Shown: in pieces, positions 56,171 to 64,000 of the stretch
How the letters are laid out: every line of letters begins with the position of its first letter
Numbering within the stretch: the stretch's first letter is position 1
From: Cryptomeria japonica
Lineage: Eukaryota; Streptophyta; Pinopsida; Cupressales; Cupressaceae
Direction: 5' to 3'
NCBI RefSeq assembly: GCF_030272615.1
Contig: NC_081414.1
Location: 908,615,009-908,679,008 of the forward strand
DNA length: 64,000 nt
The notes under the pieces: generated by a model
Database searches by the model: none
Told to the model about the DNA's origin: nothing
The model's input: only the letters and a program-made list of their open reading frames with translations
Made by a program: the position numbers and the translations under genes

Positions 56171-56947
56171 TGTATATGGTGAAAATGGATAACAATAATA
56201 ACGATATTGAAAGGCTAAATGAATTCAACCACAAAACCCTAGCCTAACAACAACAAAGATCCACCATAACATATGAAGATTACCTAAGACAATGCAAATC
56301 AAATGAAATCACAAAGATTATACCATCACATGTCCAATAGGGTTTTGATTTCCATTCTTCCTATCTCCATTGATCTTCCTTGATATATTTGCTCTCAGAT
56401 TTTATGTGTGCACAAGAGCTCAACAAAGAACGGAATGTGGTTGCAAGTAGGATCATAGTGTAGTCAATTGCATAAAATGATTAGGATGCATAGAACAACT
56501 AGGGTTTGATAATGAGGGAAGCATCTCCTTATATAGAAGACACAATAAGAAATGGAGGGATAAGATTGAGAGGTGTAAAAGGAGGTCGGCTAAGATTAGA
56601 GGGTAGGTAAAAGAAATAATAAAATAATGAAAGGGGTAGGTAGTGTATGAATTAAGAGATGAATGACATGTGTCATGGGTAGAAAAGGTTAATGAATTAA
56701 TTAAATAAATAAAGATTTATTTAATTAATAGAAGAAGCAGGATCAATTAAATAAATAAGATATTTATTTAATTTAGAAAAAGGATAATTTAAATAAATAA
56801 ATGTATTTATTTAAATAAGAAATAAGGCTAGAAGAGGATAAATGAATTAATTAAATAAATAAAGATTTTATTTAATTAATAGAAGAATTAAGCTTAGATA
56901 ATTAAATATATTTATTTAATTAGACTGGACAATTTTGGGTGTCTACA
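56171..56947 (-). repeat. 5' LTR of E12 (777 bp)
   Basis: Nearly identical to 40612-41389. TATA box at 56527-56536 (minus). The A/T hairpin array at 56695-56930 has one extra T in an arm compared with the 3' copy. Confidence 0.94.
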
Positions 56948-57440
56948 ACAATGAATCAATGCTTGGATATGAAGGAGATGAGCTTTGAATGGGATCCTCT
57001 AAAATAGGTTTGATGGCAATTATGGATATCCCTTGGGGAACTTCATCTTTGGATGCATTATTTGGCAAGGATGCTATGGAAGGTTCTTGCAAGCTTTCAA
57101 GAGGTGTAGGAATAGATGCCTTTGGAGAGTCAGTTTGCTTATGGATGGATGGATCATTGTTAGACATGGGTGCATGATTTTGATCTTCTTTATCCAAATC
57201 CTTTAGGGATCTCTTTAAGAGGTTCATGAAAGAGCCACCTTTCTTTTGAGATGTATTTGAATCCTTGTGAGGTTTTAACATAGTTGGATTTTAATTTTGA
57301 ACTTGTTTAATTGCTCTGATATGTTGGTTTGTCATGTTTTCTTCTTGTGTTTTGCTTTGGTATGTCATGTTGATATGATTTTCAGCTATTTCAAATGTTT
57401 TAGCAATCTTATGTTTCTGCTCTCTTGTTAAAATGGGCAT
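56948..57440 (-). pseudogene. E11 gag remnant
   Basis: Read from the ATG at 57440 (minus): MPILTREQKHKIAKTFE, a stop after KQVQN, then FMNLLKRSLKDLDKED and Ser/Pro-rich sequence up to the E12 junction, in frame with the protease on the other side. No Retrotrans_gag domain or zinc motif is present and it does not resemble gag of E12. So either most of gag was lost before E12 inserted, or this is a different short ORF. Confidence 0.6.
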
Positions 57441-57929
57441 TGTGTTTGATATTGTGCTAGGATTTGATTATCCAAAAGAGTGTTTTGAGTAAGTGATCAA
57501 TAGTCAATTTCAAGGCAATAGAGTGATATGACACTAAAAGAGAATTCAAGTGTTTAAAGGTTTGCAAGTTTTTCGATCTTTGGTGTAGGAGTGCAATGGT
57601 GATGATTTGATAAGAACCAAGTCCAGTAGGAACGATCTATCCTACGATGTGGGACAAGGTTATCCTGACCAAACATTTCAGTTTCGTGATAAAGGATGAT
57701 TGATCCTGATGAGAAACTATGTTTGAGTGATCAGTTTATCAAATAGGGTGATAATGCACTTTGAGATGTTTAGATTTTGAACTTGTTGGGGGTAAGCACT
57801 TTGAAAATCTTGAGGTGTATATTTTCTAAAGTCTGATTTTGACGAATGATACTTGACCAAGCAAACAAGAAGACAATCTAAGCATGGATTGATAGATAAT
57901 AGGTGTTTATGCTTACTGCAAATTGGTTA

Positions 57930-58215
57930 GGCAGAGATGATAAATCTGAAACAGGCATGTAAGACACAGTTCTAGACTGACAGATGCAGAGTTTTGTACG
58001 ACATAAGATGCAGCTTAGGACAACACAAGATACAAAGTCATACGACAGAACATAGTTTTCCATGTAAAAAGCAGGGGCTTGTACACAACACTTTTATGAA
58101 CCATACGACAAAACAACTGACTCGTACGACATAGGATAGCAGATAGTATGACAAATGATTTTATGCAAGTTAACCTGTCTGACAGAGATTATGACTCATA
58201 CGACAGGTATTTGAA
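57930..58215 (+). repeat. TCGTACGAC repeats, cluster 1
   Basis: About seven copies of (C)TCGTACGACA or CATACGACA variants at 20-45-bp spacing. Confidence 0.7.
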
Positions 58216-59439
58216 CAATGATAAAAATTGTTTGTTTGTTTGAGTTTCGATCACTGAATTTTGATGTTTTACTTTGGTTTTCCAGTTTTAATTGTCTAAT
58301 TTTTCAATTTAGGAATGAATACACAACAAACACATGATGTGATACATGACTCTCAATCAAGCTAAAGCCTAAGGAAGTTGGCTGAGAATGAAAACCTTTG
58401 CTTGCTGACTTAGGTACACACCCAATAGCTAATCAGAATACGGCCACTAAGTCTCACGCAATGGATTCTCAACACCATATTATCTGACTCCAAACGCTAA
58501 TGGGGGCACGATATGGCAAGTGTCTTGGGAGAGTTAATATCTTTCTTGCACAAAGATTATCACCCTTTCAGAGGTGAATCAGGTAGCTTCTATTTTAACC
58601 GGCACTAGTAAGGGATCCATTCGGCACATCGGGGTATAAACTCAATTAAGAGGTCTCCTAGCCTTGAAAACCAAGGTTTGATATACCCGAAGGTACGGAG
58701 GAGAGCTATTCCTGAGCACTGTCGTTTCTTTGATTTTTATCAAAAACACATTTATTTTATAGTGGGTTGGATTACTTGGCATTAGCCATTCCCACTTAGG
58801 TCGTTCCCCTCTCACCGACCTTAAGGGCTAAGAGTTAATAACTCCTCGGGAGGGCAGGCCTGCTAAAGAGATGCACTAATGAAAGCAAAAAAATGAGTCT
58901 AGCTTTCTAATCACCTAAGAAAGGTGAGAGTATACTCGCCTATCATCACAAGCACATAAGACATGATAGTTCATTTCTTTAAGCCCAAATTGAAGTGTGC
59001 CTAAAAATCTTAAAGAATACACAAAGTTTTTGTTGAATCCTTAGGCAACTTGCAAAATAGATCCATTAGTAGTCATGATTGTGTTTTGAATTTGTCTTTG
59101 ACAAGTGTCCTACAGAAAAGAGTTAGGCTGCAAACATCTCATAGACATAACACGATTAGCATTAGTGATCTGAACTATGAAATTTTTAGAAAAAAACTAT
59201 ATGAAATTTTAGCCTAACTTCAAATAGGCTTAGCTTTTTGCTCGAGACTTGAAATTACAAATCGTTTAACTCGTTAGAAAGGTCTCCAAGAGTTCTAGAT
59301 GAGACTTTGAAAGATTTGTGAACACTTTCAAGGGCTAAAAATGACCAGAAGGCCTTCAAAAATGCAAATTACCAATGCATAGACAATCTTGAAAATTCTA
59401 ATTTGTAGTTTATGGAAAAACACAGAGATGCAGAAACTC

Positions 59440-59760
59440 ATATGACATGCTTTTCCAGTTAGTACGACAAAACTTTATATTTCGCATAGGGACCAAAGTT
59501 GACTCGTACGACATAAGATTTAATAGCCAGAAATTCATACGAAACAAAATTAGCTCTAGTACGACAGTGAAAATCAACTCGTACGACACAGGAATGAGCT
59601 AGAACGAATAAAGAATTTCAATGTAAAAGATCGTACGAGTCAGAATTATACCTAGTACGAGTAAAGAATTTGCAGTATAAAAGATCGTATGATTCATAAT
59701 TACACCTAGTATGAGTCAGGATTAGGTGTCGTCCGAGACTGAAAGGAAGTTCGTACGAAT
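59440..59760 (+). repeat. TCGTACGAC repeats, cluster 2
   Basis: About thirteen copies. The later ones (about 59630-59710) form a ~50-bp unit AAGATCGTACGAGTCAGAAT repeated with changes. Confidence 0.72.
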
Positions 59761-59825
59761 TTCTGAACTAGAGTCGGGCAGAGATGAAGTTTCCTGAAGA
59801 TTAAGAGACCGAAAATGATGATTTC

Positions 59826-59847
59826 GGCCCCACGGTGGGTGCCAAAA
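59826..59847 (-). promoter_or_regulatory. primer-binding site of E11
   Basis: Minus TTTTGGCACCCACCGTGGGG, the classical Tat-type site, immediately after the LTR end. Confidence 0.9.
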
Positions 59848-60178
59848 TGTCATGCTCTATGAAGTGTACCTGTACCTACAACCACAATATACTCAATAAA
59901 TCATTATAAGCAATCATTAGTAAATTGAATCAATGAAATGAAAAACCATAGCTAATCGACTTATTGCCTCCTAGTAAATGCGAGTATGAAAAATGCTCTC
60001 AGATCTGATTATGCATATTCCAGTGAGTTGACTACACTTAGATGGAGGATTTGAATGATGCCAATGCATGATTAAGCTACATGAGTGATTGATCTAGCAT
60101 GATCAAGCTAAGATTTAAGCTAAAATGAGCATGATAACATTGCTAAAGATGATAAGCTATAAGCTAGATGCCTATAGT

Positions 60179-61335
60179 TGATGAATACTAAGAGTGGGGG
60201 TGAATTAGTATGCCAAAAATCTTTGCACTAAAACACTTACACAGTCTAAAGATAAACTGGTAAAGCAGTCTGATAGTCAAACCGGTTATCACACATAAAA
60301 ACCAAAATGTGAATAAAACATTCACCCACAAAAGCAATACAACCATAACACAAGATATTTGACGTGGAAACCCAACTGGGAAAAACCATGGTGAGATGGA
60401 ACTCACAAGTCACCATCTGCATAATAGAAACCAGACCGGTTAAGGTCTTACAATGTTCTTCACCAAAACAGATCTTGTTAGGAATCTCAATCGCTGTTAA
60501 GAGATAAGTCCGATTAAAGACTACCTTGTTAGAGGATTTTAGATTCACATGTGTGAACCACCTTGTTAGAGGATTTTACAAAGGCTTTGAGGCCTACCTA
60601 GTTAAGGGCTACAAACTTGTCAAAGATGTGAGTAATCAATAAGTGTTTGATCTATCTGCTAGCATAAATTGCTTGATTAGATCCAGTATTGCTCACAGCT
60701 AATGCATTCTAGCATTAATTCAGTCTCCTCTATCTCTCTCAGTTACAACTCGATCTTCTCTAATAAGATCGCTCTTCACTTCCACCTTAAACCCTAGCTC
60801 AACATAAACCCTATTCACAACTTCTTCAACAACTTAAAAAACCTAGACATGATGTCCTTTTAAAGGAATCTGATTTCATGTCGGTCCAATAGGATTACAT
60901 TACAATTTCCTAGGTTCAGTGAATCTAGACATACTCAGTAACATGACACAAGAATCATCGTCAATGTGTTGGCACCGTCAAACAATCGGTGGATTGGTAA
61001 CTCATCACAAAATGCCGGTTAGTAACTCATCACAGAGTGTTACCGGTTCATACAAAATGCCGGTTGCTGATTTGACAAAAATGAAGACTGGTAAGAATGT
61101 GTTGTGCCGCTTTGCTTCCTCATACCGCTTGTGATCTGCGAACCGCTTGGGATCAACATGCCGCTTCAGACTGGGAAACACATTCTGCAAAATCACCACT
61201 AGTCTAAAGACTAGAATACAACATACCAGTTGGAACAAATACTGGTTGAGCATGAGCTCATACATATAAAGGGGATCTCAATACAAGTGTGTGTCCATCA
61301 ATGACAATCACAACCTAACATCAAAAATGCCAACA
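60179..61335 (-). repeat. E13: solo LTR (1157 bp), same family as E9
   Basis: Plus strand TGATGAATACTAAG to TGCCAACA, the reverse of E9. A perfect duplication ATAGT (60174-60178 and 61336-61340) flanks it, and the uninterrupted E11 LTR at 35060 shows the empty site. Confidence 0.94.
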
Positions 61336-61459
61336 ATAGTAACAATGCAAATGATGAATCAAAATGATATGAATTGGGACCCTTTGTGCTCCAAAATGAG
61401 GTCTTTTTATAGGATTTTCAAGGCTAAGGGTGATGTGGCAAGAATCAATGGTCAAGATT

Positions 61460-61652
61460 CACAAAGTCATTTCATTGTTTCAAAAGAGAGATTGTCCGAT
61501 CAAGTGCTTTTAGGTGGTACCCATTTAACATCCCCCAAGTAAAGAATTGATTCCAAATTAAAAGAGGCGAGATTTTTATCAGGGAACTCAATTTGCTAGT
61601 ATTTTAATACATCGAACCATTTGAAGTACGCAAATAACATCACCTGGTGCAT
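61460..61652 (+). mobile_element. 193-bp unknown insertion with 8-bp duplication
   Basis: Absent from the other E11 LTR. TCAAGATT flanks both sides (61452-61459 and 61653-61660) while the 3' LTR has it once (near 35174). An 8-bp duplication suits hAT or a similar DNA transposon, but the ends (CACAAAG... and ...GGTGCAT) show no good terminal inverted repeat. The source is unknown. Confidence 0.7.
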
Positions 61653-62206
61653 TCAAGATTGATTTGAAGATATCAATGGGTAAATTGGAGGAGGATGGGA
61701 AAGGGGGTTGGATTAAAGGGGACATCTGTCATCTCTATGGTGACAAGTGTCAAGAGGCTTCTAGAAGAGTTTAGATGAAAGGGAACACTTAGTGACAATT
61801 GTCACAAGGTTCTAGAAGATGTTGGATGAAAGGGGACATGGTGATAGGTAGAATGGGTTAGGTTTAGGAATGGTTAGGTTTAGGAGTGGTACAAGTTAGG
61901 AGAATTTGAATTTAAAAATTCAAATAATAGGAAAAAGATAATTAATCTCATCAACTCATTGATTTGATTTGTTTTAATTAATTAAGGGATTAGAAGAAAT
62001 TATTTTGGTGAAGGGAATTAATTAATTAAAGGAAATGAAATGAAATGAACCTATTTAATAAATCCTTAGATTTATTAATAAGTAGATGAATGAGAGATTT
62101 AATCAAATTACTTAGTGAATTCAATTAAATTGGGAAGGAGAGATTAATTAAATAATTGCTTATTTAATTAATTATCTTCAGACCATTTTTAGGTGTATAC
62201 AGTTCC

Positions 62207-63190
62207 TTTCAGATATCTAAGAATCCTCTTGACAGCTACCAAGTGGGATTCTCTTGGACTTTTTTGAAAATGAGCTACTATGCCTACTGCATGAGCAATA
62301 TCTAGTCTATTGTGCACCACATAGTGCAACTTACCAATCATTGACCGGTACTCCTTTTCATTTACCAGCGTTGAATCATCTTCCTTAGTCAATTTACAGC
62401 TGGTCACCATCGGTGTACCAACCGGTTTTCTCTCCTCCATGCCAAAGGTCTTCAATACCTCTTTAACATACTTGGACTAGGTAATAAAGATACCCTTTTT
62501 CATTTGTTGAATCTGTAAACCAATGAATAAGTTTACCTCTCCAATCAGAGACATCTCAAACTGTTTCTTCATTTCATCTACAAAAGCATGACTCATTTTA
62601 TCATCTCCTCCAAAGATTATGTAATCTACAAATAGTTCACAGATCAGAATCTGATCACCTTCAGATTTTAGATAGATGTTGTTATCCTCACTTGTTCTTT
62701 GAAATCCAATCTTCACAAGATGAGAGTGTAACCTTTCATACCATGCCCTAGGTTCTTGTTTCAATCCATACAGGGCTTTGTATAATCTACACACTATGTT
62801 ACTATCTTCTGATAAGGAAAACCCTTTTGGTTGTTCAATATACACTTCCTCTTCTAGGATTCCATTAAAAAATGCAGACTTCACATCCATCTGATAAACC
62901 TTAAATCCTTTAAATGCTGCAAATGCAAGTAGCATTCATACACCTTCTAGTCTAGCCACAGGAGCAAAGGTTTCTCCATATCTTCTCCCTCCTCCTAAGC
63001 ATATCCTTTTTATACAAGTCTTGCCTTGTTCCTAACAACTATGCCTTCTTCATTTAGCTTATTCATGAAGACCCATTTGGTGCCTATGACATTTTTGTGT
63101 TCTGGTCTAGGTACCAAAGACCATGTTGCATTCTTTTCTATCTAGTCTAGCTCTTCCATTGCTTTAATCCAATCTTCGTCTATAAGTGCT
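62207..63190 (-). pseudogene. E10 reverse transcriptase and RNase H start, active site FVDY
   Basis: The minus strand reads the RT start WIKAMEEL, TKWVFMNKLNEEG and RNKARLV. Then MDVKSAFFNGILEEEVYIEQP, YGLKQEPRAWYERLH, and the active site LFVDYIIFGG (62615-62640) where YVDD is expected, the second Asp being TAC. It continues FEMSLIGEVNLFIGLQI, a GTPM motif, SMIGKLHYV and RYLKGT at the E11 junction. Stops lie near 62476-62480, 62937 and 63010-63020. Confidence 0.88.
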
Positions 63191-64000
63191 TCTCTGGAAG
63201 TCTTGGGTTCTAATTTAGAAATCATGCAAGAGTTTTATTTCACCTTTCTTCTTGTGAGTATCCCTGCATCTTTATCTCCTATGATTTTCTTCGGATCATG
63301 ATGTAGTTTCACATATCTAGGAATGACTCTAGCTTGATCTGCTAGATTTTCTTCTTCTCCTTCACTTACCTCTTCTTCTTCTCCTACTGTAGCTTCTACT
63401 AGTACAGGAACACTGAGATATTTACTTGTTTCTTTCTTAATCGGTTCCCAGAAGGCTATACCCGGTTCATCTTCCACTTCTTCTTTGCGGGTTTCCTTAG
63501 GTTCCTCAGGGGATTCATCAACCCTAACATTGATACTCTCAACAATTTTATGTGTTCTATTGTTGTAGCACTTGAGAGCTTTTCTCTTAGTGGAATATCT
63601 CAAAAATATTTCTTCATCACTTTTAGCATCAATTTTTTTCAAATGCTCACCTCTCTTGATGTAACACTTACTACCAAACACTTTAAAGTAACTCACAGTG
63701 GGGGTTTTAACTCTACCTTTCTTGATGAGTACCTAGTTCATAGTATAGATTACAGTGCTCTCCCCTTCTCTCCAAAAAGTTTGAGCAACCTTTCCTTGGA
63801 TCAACATTGTTCTAGCTACTTCAACTACATTCTTGTTATTCCTTTCTACTATGTCATTCTATTGTGGTGTCCTTGGGGTAGACAATTGCCTCTTGATACC
63901 TCTATCTTCACACTACTTGTTGAATTCATCAGAAATGAATTCACTTCCTTGATCAATTCTTAGGTATTTTATCTTTTGACCACTTTCCTTCTCTACTAAT
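63191..64000 (-). pseudogene. E10 integrase C-terminal half and linker
   Basis: The minus strand reads, from the window edge, FISDEFNK..CEDRGIKRQLSTPRTPQ, VERNNKNVVEVARTML (acidic residue of the core), FWREGE, then YFKVFGSKCYIKRGEHLKKIDAKSD and IFLRYSTKRKAL. An acidic linker follows, with VEDEPG and GEEEEVSEGEEEN, and RYVKLHHDPKKIIGDKDAG. Several TAG/TGA stops lie in the first 300 bp. The N-terminal half lies beyond the window. Confidence 0.85.

Larger units (their letters stand above)
40612..56947 (-). mobile_element. E12: full-length Tat-type Ty3-gypsy element with antisense gene
   Basis: A minus-strand element of 16.3 kb: 5' LTR 56171-56947, Tat-type PBS, 2.4-kb repeat-bearing leader, gag, protease, RT, two RNase H domains, integrase. 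A 4.8-kb 3' region with a plus-strand plant-mobile-domain gene follows, then the polypurine tract and 3' LTR 40612-41389. The LTRs differ by about 7-8 substitutions and three small indels over 777 bp (about 1%), so this is the youngest datable element here. The target duplication is imperfect: minus ATTGT versus ATTAC. It split E11 between gag remnant and protease. Confidence 0.94.
57441..59825 (-). other. leader of E11, with TCGTACGAC repeats
   Basis: 2.4 kb without a credible gene. Two clusters (57930-58215 and 59440-59760) repeat a palindromic core TCGTACGA in phrases such as CTCGTACGACATAAGA, about twenty degenerate copies. Between them, 58793-58878 shares CACTTAGGTCGTTCCCCTCT and GCAGGCCTGCTAAAGAG with the E12 leader. 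Confidence 0.75.
34714..62201 (-). mobile_element. E11: Tat-type Ty3-gypsy element with gag and RT deletions
   Basis: A minus-strand element: 5' LTR 59848-62201 (holding E13 and a 193-bp insert), Tat-type PBS, 2.4-kb leader, gag remnant, then E12, protease, RNase H, integrase, 3' region and 3' LTR 34714-35724. A perfect duplication GTTCC flanks it. RT is missing, and gag lacks the capsid domain, so it was non-autonomous. The two LTRs differ by several percent by eye, clearly more than those of E12. Confidence 0.92.
59848..62201 (-). repeat. 5' LTR of E11, interrupted twice
   Basis: Matches 34714-35724 at both ends (TGTCATGC... and ...GGTGTATACA). It is enlarged by solo LTR E13 (60179-61335) and a 193-bp insert (61460-61652). 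The TATA region is changed (about 61402-61412). The A/T inverted repeats lie at about 61920-62175. Confidence 0.92.
32582..64000 (-). mobile_element. E10: Ty1-copia element, split by E11
   Basis: Minus strand: the 3' LTR (32582-33950), polypurine tract and RNase H end (34186-34708) lie left of E11. RNase H start, RT and integrase (62207-64000) lie right of it, and the 5' part is beyond the window. Within RNase H coding the halves meet across E11, with a perfect GTTCC duplication (34709-34713 and 62202-62206). E10 sits in the integrase of E6. GTTCT (32577-32581) would be its target duplication. Confidence 0.88.

Noticed and set aside
61460..61652. Organelle DNA insertion
   Set aside because: I cannot identify it as plastid or mitochondrial, and the 8-bp duplication favours a transposon; kept as unknown.

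Overview
The window reads as nuclear DNA of a large, repeat-rich plant genome. It has no ordinary host gene, tRNA or rRNA that I can support. Essentially all of it is LTR retrotransposons inserted inside one another. Ty1-copia elements carry gag (UBN2 type), protease, integrase, RT and RNase H fragments. Ty3-gypsy elements of Tat/Ogre type have an extra RNase H, a Tat-type primer-binding site and an antisense ORF. A conifer or other gymnosperm is my guess from the long, old, nested elements; the sequence does not prove it.

I name the elements E1 to E13. The root is E5, a decayed Tat remnant (17765-19565, minus). E4, a gypsy gag-protease element (plus, 15025-17764), sits in its LTR. E4's 5' LTR was hit by copia E2 (minus, 3408-15024), and E2 was hit by E1 (copia, minus, <1-3407) and by E3 (plus, 4760-11443, perfect 5-bp target duplication). 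On the other side E5 was hit by copia E6 (minus, 19566-32581). The 3' LTR of E6 holds block E7 (20070-30106), which contains copia E8 (20743-28617), whose 5' LTR contains solo LTR E9. The integrase of E6 holds copia E10 (minus, 32582 to beyond 64000). The RNase H of E10 holds Tat element E11 (34714-62201), which holds Tat element E12 (40612-56947); solo LTR E13 lies in the 5' LTR of E11. The nest is five levels deep on two branches, and it predicts what lies outside both window ends.

Two elements stand out. E3 has matched LTRs, primer-binding site and polypurine tract but no protease, integrase or RT. It carries a coiled-coil Gag with four CCHC knuckles and a long ORF of unknown function behind its own TATA-like sequence. 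E12 carries, antisense to its pol genes, a plant-mobile-domain gene with a predicted TATA box, a short first exon, a 767-bp phase-0 intron packed with tandem repeats, and a 1.95-kb second exon.

E12 also carries short repeats in its 5' leader (CACAGACGCG-like, about 24 copies) that are the reverse complement of repeats in its 3' region (about 13 copies). E11 has a different short motif (TCGTACGAC-like) at the equivalent leader position. Nearly every coding region is broken. All three copia RT active sites that can be read have lost the second aspartate of YVDD, each by a different change. E12 has nearly identical LTRs, yet about twenty coding lesions, which suggests that an already defective element was mobilised in trans.
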